A stretch of 64,000 bases of DNA from Deroplatys truncata (Eukaryota > Arthropoda > Insecta > Mantodea > Mantidae), in the NCBI GenBank assembly GCA_030765065.1, contig CM060990.1, forward strand, positions 279,585,341 through 279,649,340, read 5' to 3'. Of this stretch, positions 13,501-26,794 are shown one piece after another; the first letter of the stretch is position 1, and each line of letters begins with the position of its first letter. The translations under genes and the position numbers were made by a program. The notes beneath the pieces were generated by a model, which saw only the letters and a program-made list of their open reading frames with translations, ran no database searches and was not told the DNA's origin.

Positions 13501-13800
13501 GGAGGTTATACCTCTCTCGTTAGTCTTGGGTACTTCTTCTCGTTTTTCTCGTCGGTATTAGGCAATTTTAGCTCGTTTACGTATCGGATATTGCCTTTAC
13601 AGTCACAAGCACCTGCTCAGCGGTGACCCTGCACCGTTCTGTGAGCTGTGTGATGCGCCCTTAAAGGTGCGTCACATTTTAGCAGTGTGTCCGGCTTTAA
13701 CTTCATTGCGCGTTCGTGTGTCTCTGCCTGTTGGCATAGCTAACGTTTTGGCAGACGACGCGCAAGCTGTGGAATGTCTTCTATGTTTTATCAGTGCCAG
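10590..13800 (+). pseudogene. ORF2 (endonuclease, reverse transcriptase, RNase H) of the I-group element
   Basis: The endonuclease portion at 10596-11245 includes LLGDFNAHHPLWGSP near 10918-10965, the catalytic GDFN block of AP-type endonucleases. The reverse transcriptase at about 11930-12620 contains QCGFRRHRSTVDHL near 12153, NGVPQGSV near 12430 and LFVDDFAIYC near 12520, whose V-D-D is the catalytic box. The RNase H at 13159-13626 contains VYTDS near 13218 and WIPGHLDISGNESADVAAK near 13340, with the conserved histidine and final aspartate. The frame changes at least six times, so this is a pseudogene although its catalytic motifs survive. Confidence 0.85.
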
Positions 13801-14832
13801 TGATTTTGGTCCACGCATTTGTTGCGCTGAGCGTCTTTTAATTTTTTTGATTTTATATTGTCTGTTTTACTGGAGGTTCTTTTCACTGTGAACATTTGGC
13901 GCTCCTTTCTCTTGCCTTCTACAGTTCCTGCCACGTCGTTTTCATCTTTTATTGCATCACAGTTAACGGGATTATTTCCCATGTTTTAGTCTTTTGGTTT
14001 TCGAATTTGATACCTTGTTTTGAAGTTTTTAGACTCAGCGGGTTTGTGTCTCGTATTTTAGTTGTATTTTCAATTTTATACGTTGTACGGGCAATGATGA
14101 CCTTCGATGTTTAGCGCCCTTAACCCCATCTCGCTCATATGCACCAGACACGTCGAAACATGGAACGTTGCACCTCCTTCTCAGCCAAAGAGGTAACTCT
14201 GGCTGTTCCATGCAGCCTTATCATCTGTTGACATGCTGTTTTAGTGTAGAATTATACCTTGTACAATTCAAGTAAACTTGTAACCAGAGTTACAAGTAGT
14301 TATTGCCTCCCTTTATCAACGCTCTTCTCTGTAGCACCCACCAAGGTTAACTCTCTGCCATGAAATCTGAGCTATTTTCTTGTTGGTGGCGTTACATGTG
14401 TCAAATACATGAGATGTCACAAAATGTTTTCGTAAATTTCTGTTTATACATTTTATATACATATACACCTTGCTTTCGCTTAGTAAACAGTGAAAGCACA
14501 TATTATATTTTGATAACCTTATAATAGGGTTTTCGGTTAATAGAAATCTTGGTAGTATTTTCAAGATATTTTAGAGTTTCAACGTGTGGAGAGAGTAATG
14601 TTTCAATAATCATCGGAGCCTCTGACAGAGCAATTAGAGTGCGTCAGAGCTGATCAACATCACTGACTTCTCTCCGTAATGTATTTTGGAAAGAAATTTA
14701 TGTACAGTTAAAAAGGTGGTATAATTCCATTATGCATACTCTATGATGGTTTGTAGTTCGGTTTAACGTAGAGAACATCTAACCTAAATAAGATGTTTTT
14801 GTAAGTTTACGTTGCGCTTAAAAGATTAATAT

Positions 14833-15730
14833 CAACTATGGGGTAGTAAGAATAGGGTTTATGGGCACACAACTTCAGTGGTTATCAGTGCCGTACACAT
14901 TACAAGCTATGACCAAAATAAGAAGAAACAAAAAATAAGGCTAAAATCCTACATAAAATACACACAACCAAAGCAAAGCAAGGGGCGAGGCACATGCCTT
15001 TTGAGGTAGCATAACTAAACGAGTAAAAGGTATTTACAAAAATAACCAGTGTCAGCGGTCTTGGAATAAAAATGTTTAATCTCGTATGAGCCGCTAAAGG
15101 TACGCGACAATAACGCACAAAAGTAAAGGAAGTCCGAAAAATATAAAAACTTATATAAAACCACACATATCTAGAACTGTTAAAAACCTGGTATTCTGGG
15201 CACTGCGTCGAATAAAACAGAACACGGTCTACAGCACTTAGGTCATCTGGAAGAAAAGCAGAAATTGCGTCTGGTAACCGCAAAGAAACACATAATGTAG
15301 CTAAAATCTCGCACTGGACTATAACATGTCGCACCAGTAAAACTCATTCTAGTCAGCAGAAACGCCAGCAGGTTTCCAAAACAATAAAAGGGGATGGATA
15401 AACCGACAGTGTCCGATTCACTCGCTGGAGATTAATCTTCAGGGAGACAAAACAGTAGGCTTGACTGCGGCGTAAGAGGCTTCGTTACCTGGCACGTCAA
15501 CGTGTCCAAAAACCGTACCAGGGACAAGCAGCTGGCAGAAGCAGGAAGCGATTGAGGAAAATTCCGGACGCGTTGTACTAGAGAAATATAGTTATATAAT
15601 TGTCGAAGACTTTGGAGGGCGCGCAGGGATTTGGTACATTCATGGCAAAACTTATTGAGCGCAATCAGAGAGCAGAATACTTTTAAGTTCCATTTCGTAT
15701 TGCAGCGCGGTTTACACAAGTCCATGTTTC
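14833..15730 (-). mobile_element. 3' fragment of the same I-group family
   Basis: Read on the minus strand, 15480-15640 is a heavily decayed RNase H: YNYISLVQRV aligns with YNYHPLVQRI, and the following residues sit where WIPGHVGISG stands in the nested copy. The segment at 14900-15334 (MRHVIVQCEILATLCV...) aligns with the post-RNase H tail of the copy at 13660-13890. The CCCCATA end near 14833 corresponds to the family's CCCCATCTC end. The 5' truncation near 15730 is typical of incomplete target-primed reverse transcription. Confidence 0.65.
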
Positions 15731-16499
15731 CAGCACGCAGCTAGACTTTATTAACAGAGTCTGTGGCATACTTTGTCGCCTTTCAAACACACAAATAAAC
15801 TGCGTCTTGAATCACGTTTTGCATTTGTATTTGTTTCCGATAAAGAAAGAGGCGCGGTGGGGCAAACTAGTGCGACATTCTTCGTTAGCGAATGCGTCAA
15901 CAGAACGCAAAGGTATTTCTGTCTGATGCTTTGCTCGTTCGTATTTATACAAATAGGAGCAGCCAAAACCCATTCGATCAAAACAAGCAATGACCTGGAT
16001 CATAAGCCATCAAGTACTATAAATACGATAACTAAATCATGAAAGCTGGGTGCTGTTGTAGCGCATATATAGATGTGGCACAGACCTTTTGAAGCCCAAG
16101 CATATATAGCTCTGAGGTAACACACGTGCTTTGGGCACTGGCAAACCTGGGTTGAAATTTCGGTGACAACGCATTCCTTTTGTTCCCCTTTATTTATTTC
16201 TTTTATCTTTGATATCTACTTCATATCCGTAAGTTAACGTAATATAGATTTTACACAATATTTGTTATAAATTGAACGTTAGATATATGAATATATAGCT
16301 ACATCATAGCCAACGCTTCCAACTATTAGTAATAAGCTTGATTCACTTATGATTATGTTGTTTACTTTCTTTCTCTGTTTATCATACACATGTGCTTAGT
16401 TCCATTCATCTCCGAAAGGAGTCGTCAATTGCTGTTAGTACTCTAAAAAGAGCATTGATTCACACTTTAGCAATGGTAACGGCCATGGTTTAACGTGCA

Positions 16500-17525
16500 G
16501 CTGTTCTCAGCCTGGGTTCACAGGGCTATACAGACACCACTGGAAGTAGCATTTGTGATTTTCCACAGTCCACTGTGCTGAGGTGAGCAAAAGTGTATCT
16601 AGAAAGTAGGCAGGGGCTGCAAGGAAGAGTACAGATCGTTCACGTATATCTATAGACAATGAAGACAGGTCTCTCTTGGTAGAGGTCGAAGGAAATGCGT
16701 TTCTAACGGCCGCTGAATAGAAGGTTTTGTCTTCATTCCCGGGTGATGCACGGACGGTTATCAAGCGTTGTAAGGATGCGGTAATTCAGTGTATACGTGC
16801 GGAATAAAGGAAGAGCTAGACGAAGCCAAGAAGTTTGACAGGTTGGCATTTGCTGTACAGTATGAGTACTTCGATTGGAGAGAAGTAATTTTCTCGAAGT
16901 TATGTTCTGTACTGCAAATGCCAGTTCTACTGTGTTTCCTATAGGCCCAGTGCGACTCATATGACAGACGCTATCTGACTAATCGTGCAAGGAGTGATCG
17001 AACGAGCGTTACTGTTTGGACGTGAACACCTCCGGAATGGAGCAGCTATGCTGGAACGTGTTATAAAAAGCTGATTGGGGAAACCTATTCTGAACTTCTA
17101 GAAATTGTTCTGCTCCCGTCTGACCGAGAGCGTTATCCTGAAGATGTTATTACATTCCAACAGGATAACTATTCTGTCCACAGATCGACCAAGGTTCAAA
17201 AAGGGTTTCTGTAGCACGCTGCTATCTTACAAGAGACACAGTGGCCTCCAAAGGCAGCAGATTTTAAGGAAACAGGACATGTTTTAACGAAACTAAAACA
17301 GATGTTTTCTCGAGATCCCAGATTGACTAATGTTGCACAACCTTGGCGTGCCATGAGAGACACGTGGACTCACTAGCAGAAGACGTTAATTATTTTAAAA
17401 ACGCTGGTGGATTCCATACCCCAAGATTGAGGGCAGTGATGGAAAATAACAGATACCACACAAATAATGAAAGCTTGCTTTGGTTTTCTTTTTTCTCTCA
17501 TTTATTAGCTTTTTCTTACATTTAA
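16500..17525 (+). pseudogene. Tc1/mariner-type transposase relic
   Basis: The plus strand, read across frames, shows WREVIFS near 16868, TNRARSDRTSVTVW near 16977, LPSDRERYPEDVITFQQDNYSVH near 17115-17185, WPPKAADF near 17246 and a tail resembling LVDSIP...RLRAVMENN near 17405-17452. QQDN-x-x-H carries the second catalytic aspartate of the DDE/D triad, and WPP-x-x-AD-x lies where the third acidic residue is expected. A degraded helix-turn-helix-like part lies at 16510-16740. Several stops and frameshifts make it inactive. Terminal inverted repeats were not found by eye. Confidence 0.65.
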
Positions 17526-18139
17526 AAGCAACCTGAGGTTGGGTCGCTATGTTTTTCTTTATTTTCTAGTTTTCAAGAACAGCAGATAAACATTTCACAC
17601 ATCCTAGAGTAAATTTCATATTATGGAACGTAATCCACATCGATATAAGGGGTGATAATATGAAAAATACCTATGCGGCATTCTAACCTGCTACTACTAA
17701 CTCTGTCTGTATTGTATACCTGTTCAGGAAACTAACACTGGATACTAACCTGCTTCCCGAGTAGCAAACCGAGTTTCAGGTACGGAACGCTGGCACCCAA
17801 CCATTTCTACCATAGAGAAAACCTTACTCTGTCTATACAGAACTGTAACGGACAGCTCAACTCTCAAGGTTGTGTTTAGTTATATGTACTGTGCACGTTA
17901 GCGAAGAACAGTTCCTTTAATTATTCGCTGGTTTCTATTTTATATTAAAATGTAATAAAATGTGTCTTACCTCGCTGCGTACAAGCTTGATTTGTAGCAT
18001 AGCATACGTGCACGTGTGAACCAAGGTACACTTTGTGTACTCCTGTGAGGCCGAAGTGACACTTTGAAACATTACAGCGCTCAATCATTTTCTCCATAAC
18101 CATACAAATAGCACACAGATGTAGACCCTGCCAACGAAT
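17526..18139. other. No recognised feature
   Basis: AT-rich sequence between the Tc1-like relic and the old I-group copy. No open frame with recognisable content on either strand. Confidence 0.5.
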
Positions 18140-21100
18140 ATATAAGAGTGACTGACGGAAGCTAAAAAATCAGCGGTGAAAACCGAACACTGAGCCAAAA
18201 GGCCAAAACTAAAAATCTATTGGTACACAATAAAAGCACAGCCTTTTCCTCCATAAAACGTCAAGACGTTAGCGTTATAAAACCATAATTTCCAAGCTGC
18301 GTCTGAAACTCTGAAAATGTCGTAAGAGTGACTGAATCGGTGTTGCAGATTTTGATGGGGACCTCAGTCCACAGTAAAAGTGGATCTTGGCGTGTAATCA
18401 TGGGAAAAACCAGTTTCCCCACAAGGAACTGTGGAAGGTGTACAGACTTTTAACCGTCGAATGGGCATATGAAAGGGAACCTCGAGATGGAGTAGTGCAG
18501 TGGAGCTGGTAGCATACTGACGATCCAGGAAGTTCTCAAGGGTACAGCATAATTCGCGAACGAGGCAAAATTGATAGCAGGCAAACACAACCATATGAAA
18601 TAAATCGAGCCGAAGGGCGAATGATGGTCTGGCGGACTCCACATAAAGGCTGTGCATCGGATAGTCAGAAAAGCTTCAATAGCCAGCCAGAGGTTTCAAT
18701 GATGAACAGTATTTAAGTCATGGAATAACGAGGGTTTTGCGGGAGATGAAACAATACATCCGGAATGTGGTTTGGAACGAACGCTAAAGACGTAAAAGCA
18801 CTGTGCTATCAGCTCGCCAAGACGTACTGCTTAAAACATGCGGAAAATTGAGACAAAGGTCGCAACGCCCCAGCAAATAACTAATATCTAGTAACCAACT
18901 AAGTTTTCTTTCAAAACGAAGGCCCAGGTATTTCTCTTTGTCTACGAATGGGAGTGCTTCTAAGCCCAGGAGTAGTGAGGTGTTAAATTCGGCACTAGAA
19001 CTTCACCCAAACAGTTTTCTCCACAGAAAAACGAAGGCCACTTACCAAGCGTAAAGTCGGTCAGGAGTTCGTTGAAGGCGGCGTTCCAACGGATTGATCT
19101 GATGAGTACTACAGGAAATAGTAAAATCGCCGACAAAAGTGACGACGATATTCCTTTGCATACACAGTTAACAATAGGATTAATGGCGATTTCCAACAAA
19201 GGGAGCCTGTATAATGAGCCCTGGGGGACTTCATTCTCTTGAGGAAAAGGATCAGAGAGAATTGAGCCCAGGCGGAGTTTAAAAACTCGGTGTTTGAGGA
19301 ATTCCCGGAAAACAGTGGTAAACAACCACGAAATTGATGAAGAGTGCTAAGGATACCTTTCCTCCAAGAGGTATCAATCGCTTTCTTCAAATCAAAAAAC
19401 AGGATTAAGGAGTGAGATTTTCTTAATAAGTTGCCCATTATATAGGTGGATAAGGAAAACGAGGGACGGTGCAACGACGTCCACAACAACCGTATTACAC
19501 AAAACAGAATAGTCTAGGATTCGAGCCATCATACCAACGGCCATTGGGCATGCGTTTCATTACCTTACAAATGCAACTGGTGGGAGAAATCGGGTGGTAT
19601 TCGAAAGGAAGAAGACGGTCATTCCCTGGTTTGGGTATAGCAACTACTGTGGCTTCGCACCAAAACAACAGGAAAGGTTCCTTCAACCAGATGAAACTGT
19701 GCATTATAAGGAGATTGCCTTTGCTTTCGGGAGACAGTCGTTCTAGCTCGAAGACTCTCTGATCCAGAAGTTGACCATGGAGAATAGAAAGGTCATGATC
19801 AAGCTCCAGCGTGCTAAAGAGGCAGTTATAAAGCTCGCTGTTTGAATAGCGAAGCCACTGCTGAGCTTCTACCGCTGCTTTGCTGTACAGAAGTGTGACA
19901 GTGTACTGCGCGGCATTTCAAACACGTGTAAAAACTCGTCGAGAGCTTCGGAAGCAGAGCCAATATCAATGAAGGCAATATCGACCACGATTAGTATGCT
20001 TTTGGTGACTACATGTCCTTATTACCTGCATCATGGCGAAGCCTATTCCAAGTAAGAAAACAAATGTTTGAAACGGTTGCAGAAGTACTCCATGATACTT
20101 TCCCGATTTCCTTAATAATCCTATGGGCTCTGGCATGCATTCTTAAAGGGATTAAATTGTCAAGCATATGTTGATTTTGGAAACTCAGCAGAGCACCACT
20201 TCGAACACAAATAGCAGCCCGGCATTCCTCGTACCACCAAGGGCCAGGACACGTCAAGGGGGTAGACAACCGGGGATAATGTTCGGCGACAATACTAATC
20301 GATGTCAAATGCCATACCACGAAGTACAAGTTTTGAAAGTTCTTTGTAAGTTCCCACTGTAAGATCAAGATACACGAATTGATAGAAGTCAGTGTATACT
20401 TCAAGTTTTCGCCCGGTGCCGTCTGCTTTTGGGCTTTTCTCTGTGACTGATCGATCGTAATGCAGCGTGTTCCATTGGCTACTCGATAGGACAACCCCCG
20501 CATACAGAAGCAGAATCCGAATCGAACACAGAAAAACGATTGCTGTTAAGAAGAGTTGGAGGACTCCGCTAAACGCGGATGCTCACAGTATAGTCCTGGG
20601 CGAGGAACCACCTAGTAGGAGAAGGATAGCTTTTCTAATTCTTGGACTTACCGGAAGACGACGATGGATTAAGAGTCTCTCGGAAAAATCAGAGTGTGTA
20701 TAAGGTAAGCGAAACTTCGGTGTTTCAGTAGGAATAGTAAGCTGTGCTTTTGAAGCCGTTGCAGTTGGTTTTGTGTGTGTGTGTATGTTTGGGTGTATGT
20801 GTGTGGGGGGGGGGGTCCAGCAATAGGTGTAGTAATAACTGCGGTCGTTGAGCTTGTATCATTTATCTGTGTGCCGGCTTGGATACTGTCGGGTGAACCA
20901 TAAAGGTGAAGGTACTGAATTTCAGGAGAGTTGGCTAGCGTGTGAAGTGACAGTTTTGGGCCTCAGTGAAGGAAAGCCTTTGCTTTGTCTGAATCTCCTG
21001 AAGAGCCTTCTCATCCAGAAAACGGGCAGATTTGCAAGAACTTTTGGACAGTTGACATAGCAAGGATCAAAGGTGCTTCTTCTATCGTGCAATTGCTGCC

Positions 21101-22150
21101 CGAAAGTGACATATATGTCTGAGGTTCTTACAAGAAGTCTTGGTATGTCCAAAGTACTGACAGTTAATACATCTCCTCTGACAAGGAATATAAGGGCGAA
21201 AGAATACTGCCTTGCACCCATCTTTGGTTCCCTTTTGGAAATCAGCCCTCCAAAGCAAGAAGTACGATACGATGGTGCATAAAGACAGCATCGTCTTTAG
21301 TTTTCAGGCGATAAACTTTAATATTCCCTGGGCTGGTAAGTAATCTGAAATATCCTCTGCTCATAGGTTGTCCAATACAGCGAACTCACAATGTCCTTCG
21401 ATGAATTCAGAGTATGATGTTCCTCCAACCGGATTAGGAAACAATGTAGCAATGTGGCTGTCAATACCTTTGTGGATTGCTTGCAGGAATTCGTTTCGAC
21501 GAGAAGAGCGCTGTTTCGTAATTGCAAACAAGTCAGTACTGATCCAAGGATTTTGATTAAACCCGTCTCATAAATAAAGTGTTAACCCCCTGGAAAGAGT
21601 GGCATTCTTCCGTCCGACTTATTATGAGGTCACTAGAAGGGAACGTCAGTTATCTTTTTCTCACTAGTTCGTTTTTTGTCTAATTGATGTGAGTTGAGTT
21701 GTCATACAAGCTAAAGAATACACCCCAGTGCTTTGCACACACACGGGTCTCAACATGGGGTCATCCCACTTGAATGACAACGATATACAGGGGATATAGC
21801 AGAAAGACACCACTCAGTCTGTAGGCAGGTTAATTCCTAAACCTGGTCAATTGGCTAGATGTGGATCAGCTCCTGATCTTCCATTTATATGCAGCAGAAA
21901 CAAAGACGAAGAATTGAAAATGCATAACCTTCCTGAAAAACGAAGAAACCAAAAACATCTAGGATCACATAAGCACCTCTCGACCGCCTGAATGTTCCTT
22001 TCCACCAAAACGTCTCTCCACGAACGGTACAAGCGGATGAGTGTCCTACGGGATACGTCCGCTTCACCTCGTAACCCATATCGAACGGTAATGAGTCTCG
22101 GGATTCCTGGTGTGCTAGACGCGTGCCTACAAAGGTAGGCCCTAATGTCA
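18140..22150 (-). mobile_element. Old diverged copy of the I-group retrotransposon
   Basis: Read on the minus strand, 5' UTR-like sequence (about 21720-22150) is followed by ORF1 remnants with a complete first zinc knuckle, CINCQYFGHTKTSC, near 21130-21175. Then come an ORF2 linker matching PWWNEDC...AHRIIKE (20009-20503) and reverse transcriptase pieces at 18960-19760, including a FDLKKAIDTSWRKG motif near 19390 and QENEVPQGS near 19230. The gag-to-endonuclease junction is shortened, so most of the endonuclease is missing, and the 3' end stops inside the RNase H region near 18140. It is clearly older than the copy nested in the Polinton. Confidence 0.7.
20774..20816. repeat. TG microsatellite followed by a ten-G run
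   Basis: A (TG)n tract with interruptions, TTTGTGTGTGTGTGTATG, passes into GTGTGTG and an uninterrupted run of about ten G. It sits inside the decayed I-group copy. Confidence 0.85.
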
Positions 22151-23290
22151 TTGTATTCGCTATCTTGTAAAACCTAGGATATTTATGGAAACTAAATACA
22201 TGAACATCTATATGTCATCAAAGATTTATTTTTACAGGTATATCAATGTCTTGATCAATTCATCCTTTAAAAACTGCAACAGTTCGGAAAAAACAAGTGG
22301 GTATTACTCACCCAAAACTGCTCACAGGACAAGTGTCTCTTTACTTTAGCACTTTTTTCTTTACATTGGTTGCGTCGCTATTGGTATTTTATAACTAGTT
22401 CTTCACGTTATGTATATATTTACCACATTATATGCATTTGCATTTACTTTCTTTGAGAAGTGAATTAACAAAACTCAATTACTTATTTAATATTGTAAGC
22501 GACACTGGAAAGAAATCTTTTCCTTTTACACTATGTTGCAATGGCCGCACACAATGGGGAAAGTCTATGTTCTGATTATTTTGAAGTTTTAACTTTATTC
22601 TTATACAGTTCCGTAAACAGGAAGGACATAATTATTGAAACCAAAAATATATTTCCTAACATTTGAAATGCCTGTCCTTTCAGGGAGACACTACGAATGT
22701 CCATTCCTGAAATAACTAGATAAGCATTGTGGCATTATGTTTGCGTTGTTCATGGATTGATCCGTAGAATATCTCAAGAGGGGTTCTGTGAAGGAGCCAA
22801 CATACCAACCACTTCAACTAATTCATTAACTGACTAATTAATAGTTTATTTAACATTATGTTCGAGTCGTCTGAATATGTATAGCGTGCTTAAGCACTCA
22901 ACGAAAATGATGGGTATTATGATCCCAGTTTTCCGCTTTGTCTGCAGAAATACCTCATTTGTTCGGTTTGATGACGGGCATGCTCACATCCTCCAACGTT
23001 AGGTCGATGTTTGATATGAAGAAAGTTTCGATACAGAAGCAATAGATATGCGAGTTCTGTGGTGGATATTTAAGGACACTTTCGATTTTAATGAATCCCC
23101 TTTGTTTGTTCTTCAGAATCATTCTAATTTAAATAAATCTCCCTTTTCACGTTTGCGTTAAATTTTTATTTTCTTAATATTTTTGTTTTGTTTTCTTAAT
23201 ATTTTTGTTCACTACTGTAACACATATACATATGTTGGCTTATCCCCGTGATAACACTAGTCCGCATATCGGATGACTAAAAACTAATAA
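22151..23290. other. No recognised feature
   Basis: AT-rich sequence without recognisable coding content on either strand. A duplicated ATTTTTGTT(C/TTG) stretch lies near 23170-23210. Confidence 0.5.
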
Positions 23291-23394
23291 GTGATTCTGA
23301 CTCACGTTTTTATTCTGATTTCAGAACTGCTTTTAGTTTTCTCTATCGCGTACAGTTTTTTCACAATTTCACTTCAAAAATATAGAGAAATAAA

Positions 23395-24290
23395 GATTTG
23401 GCTTCCGCAACTACACATAAAATTGGGCTTGATGAAGCAATTTGTAAGGGCTTTACCAAGAATGAACCCTGCTCCAAGAACCTTTCCAAGAAATTTCCCT
23501 TCATTACACAAGACAAATTAAAGCCTGGAATTTTTTTGGTCCTCAAATAAAGAAATTAATGAAGGATGAAGATTTTGAGAAGACAATGAATGAGAGTGAA
23601 ATAGAAGCATGGACCGCCTTCCGATCAGTTACTGAAAACCTCTTAGGCAATAACAAAGATCCTAATTACAAGGCCATTATCGAAACAATGCTGAAAAATT
23701 TAAAAAAGATGGGTTGTAACGCGAGTGTAAAGGTGCATTTTCTGCATTCACATATCGACTACTTTCCAGAAAATCTGGGACATTATAGTGAAGAGCAGCG
23801 TGAACGTTTTCACCAAGATATTAAGGAAAGGAGAGGAGGTACCAGGGGAGGTGGAATGAAACTATGATGGCCGACTACTGTTGGATGTTGAGGGGGGACA
23901 GTAATCTCCAAGGATCTGCAAGGAATTCAAAGAAGAAAAAGTTTCAAAAAAATTAAGTGAAACACTTTGGCTTCTTGTTTTGTTAAAATGTAGTCATGAA
24001 ATAAATTAGGGGAGTTCTTGAGAGTATTCTTAAAATGTTTCTTGAATAAAAACTTACCTTATGTGAAATGGTATTTGAATACTTTTCTACGCTGATTAGT
24101 AAAATTGTCAAAACATTACTTATTTTGTGTAAAAACCTGACGTGATAGAAACAAACGGAAGTTATTTCTGGAATCATCATAAAAAGTTGATTCAATAACA
24201 CCTACTTTTAAGAAATCATCTGACAAAGAGTTTGAACATGCAGACTAGTGTAATCTTTTTGTCAGAAAAACTGAATGTGTTTGTTTGTAC
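23395..24290 (+). pseudogene. 3' fragment of an unknown multicopy zinc-finger protein family (copy 1)
   Basis: The segment near 23400-23470 reads LPQLHIKLGLMKQFVRAL. After a frame change, 23559-23867 reads a well-preserved block with EDFEKTMNESEIEAWTAFRSV, NNKDPNYKAI and VHFLHSHIDYFPENLGHYSEEQ. The same protein occurs at 62530-63925 on the opposite strand. The downstream non-coding sequence (24000-24290) also matches 62200-62480 inverted, so the whole 3' end was copied, not only coding sequence. I recognise this as a widespread multicopy arthropod/cnidarian family often left as uncharacterised and probably transposon-carried, but I cannot name its element. The N-terminal half is absent here. 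Confidence 0.6.
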
Positions 24291-26129
24291 ATAATTTAAA
24301 GGACAAACCGTTATGCAATTCAGATGGCCAAATACCTGAATTTTTAGGATCCGCAATCAATGTGACAAGCTTTGAAGCGAGCCACATTTAGTTTATAGTG
24401 CTGCAAATTGCAATAAACTCATAACAGATCCTAATAGTATTTTTAATTGCGAAACATATAGGTCATAGACCATGATTTAGCGAATAAGTATTTACTGTAG
24501 ATTTTAATACAAAGCATATTATATTGCATTTTTTCCGGTTTCAATTTGAGCTGTCAGCTACTTAAATCTGGTTGCTGACTACCGAAGACACTTTCGGCAA
24601 TTTCACTTATATTCATAATTTAAAACAGCTCGATGCTTAGATTTAATGAATTTAAGTGTTGAAAACAATGACTCATATGAATAGATTATTCCCTTATTTC
24701 TGGATACCTCTGTTAAGGCGTTTCATTCCATAACTGAATGGCTTAAATGTCCACTTAGTTTCATCTGTTTTAGTCCTTCATCCTCTCATAATCTCCGCTT
24801 GCTCGAACTCTATAGTTGCAGAATCAACCGCAACTGTCCTTCAAAAAAGGCAACCATTTCACTATGTAAATGAGATAGGGATTGACAAAAACAATAGGAG
24901 GGTTTAAGTTCTCTATGGTCACTGAATCCGTCATCATTTTTCCAGCAGGATAATTTAATTCACATACGCAATTTGCTATTCCTACTTAAATTTCAAAAAG
25001 ATTATACAAGACTTTTTCACTGAAGTGAATTGAGAAACTTATGTAGTCTTAAGGTGCGTCTAAAATAATCTTACTTTACTGTGTAACTGAAAATAATGGG
25101 TCCTAGATCTGACATCAGCGTATTTTGACCCTGAAATGAAAGGTGTCGTGATTGCAAATACTGAACAAATCTTTGAGAAATCCCATATCTAACAACTACT
25201 GACAGTCGTCGAGTTGAAGAAAAGACATGCCTATTCCTTTAAGGAATCCTTTGATAGGTTCTGGAAATGGGAAATATATATATATAGGACATTACTTACG
25301 GACAACCACATTAATAAGCAATACCACGATATGTCAGACAATTAACTTTCACTGGCTTGATTTCTATGAAAGTATTTAATTGTCGGTGATAGTGCACTTG
25401 AGTAAAGTAGTTGACAATTATTAGAACTACTACCATAACCTGTTCATATTTAAAATATTTAACTACTGAATATTCCCTGGGAGAAACGTACGGGATAGAT
25501 ATATCAGGATATAATGTGTCACTATTCAAAAGTCCAAACAATCCTTGTTTGCTATCCCTTATAGCTTTGGCACCGCCAGTAGCAATACTGACAATCTCAA
25601 CGTTTACAGAAGCTTTACGAAGCACACAGTCAAGAAATTCCTTAATGGCATACCCTTAAATGCTATGCTTTAATGTAACGAAGTCTAAGGGTTCTTGCTT
25701 CACTTCTAAGCTATTCAACACAAAACCGACTAATATGGTAAATTGTGTTGCATCCTAAATGAATGTCAATGGAATTCATCCAAGACCAAACCAAAGGCTG
25801 AGCACTTACTTCGCTTTGTAAATTATTCCCTACATCAGCACTAATAACAGAAATTCATCTGTGAATTGTGTTCCAAGTTGGGGCCTTTGATCAAGAATTT
25901 TGTTTAACAAAGCCTGCTTCTCAGGAAGGTTTCTTTGCCCTCGCAATATTAAAATCCAAGGTCAACCCTGTCTCGGTTGTTACATCTGCCTCCGTATTAA
26001 AAGTGGCCATAATTGTATTCTGGGCGTGTAAGTTTTAAACTTGGGTGATTCTTTTCGTTAATGCAGAAGGAACAGGAGGCTTGTAAACGCACTGTGATGT
26101 GTGTCATGATGACGTTACACCCATTGCTT
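24291..26129. other. No recognised gene
   Basis: AT-rich sequence. Overlapping open frames on both strands at 25311-25659 have no recognisable motif. It may include the decayed remainder of the transposase fragment just to the right. Confidence 0.45.
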
Positions 26130-26530
26130 TACCATTTTTTCGCAACAAGAGCAAACTGTTCCCCGCAGCCTTTCTGAAATAATTTGTGTTCTTCAGCTTG
26201 AAGAGCAATCTGCTTATTGCTGGCAGAGTTTTTTTCCATATATAAATGGGCGCCGAATGACGCATTTGTCAAAATCGTTCATTTCTGTAACACTTTTAGG
26301 GACCTTATGTTCCTTCCCAGGTGTGTCAAATGGTACTCTTTCATCCATATGTTTTTTCTTATTTTTGAGAACTCTGGAAAGGGAACTCAGTGAAACAGCA
26401 GTTGCTTTGGATTTTCTTTCACTCTCTTAAGGCTTTTGTGAAACTTGGGTGAACATATATTTTCTTCCTTCATCTCTGCTTCTTGCTCCATGAAGTCGAG
26501 GACATTTGCAATTATTTCCTACTTTGACTA
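26130..26530 (-). pseudogene. N-terminal helix-turn-helix part of a DDE transposase-like protein
   Basis: The minus strand reads, in two frames, SRVLKNKKKHMDERVPF near 26340-26390 and then HKVPKSVTEMNDFDKCVIRR near 26245-26305, followed by LPAISRLLFKLK. The (D)DFDKC-x-IRR block followed by a 'LP-x-x-x-x-L-x-x-L' helix is a hallmark of a transposase-like family abundant in insects and other arthropods. The catalytic part is not visible downstream, so only the DNA-binding region remains, with a frameshift near 26390. Confidence 0.5.
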
Positions 26531-26794
26531 TGTAATATCTTACGACTTAGCTTTGTAAACGTAGGAGCCATGGTTATAAATATAACAAATATAAAATAAG
26601 CACCATTTAGGTTCCTGCTCTCTTTGAAATTACAACCAGATGCAGACACTTTCTATGCAGACTGTATGTATTACGCACTGTGAGTAAGCAAAGGTATTAT
26701 ATCGCTTGCGTTGATTAAGCTAAACATAAACCATTCCTAGGCTCGGCAGCTGGGGTGGCAATCAAGATCACGATTCCAGAAGTTTTGCGCCAGC

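Larger units (their letters stand above)
9428..14143 (+). mobile_element. Decayed I-group (RNase H-bearing) non-LTR retrotransposon, near full length
   Basis: The 5' end (CCCTCAGGGGCTCAC...) matches the 5' end of the nested copy at 54187. The 3' end (GCGCCCTTAACCCCATCTC) matches the nested copy at 48330-48350. Order: 5' UTR with GC-rich leader, gag-like ORF1, then ORF2 with an AP-like endonuclease, reverse transcriptase and RNase H. CCAGAC occurs at both 9422-9427 and 14144-14149 and may be a short target duplication. Domain order with a C-terminal RNase H places it in the I superfamily (I, LOA and relatives); which clade is unresolved. All frames are broken. Confidence 0.85.
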
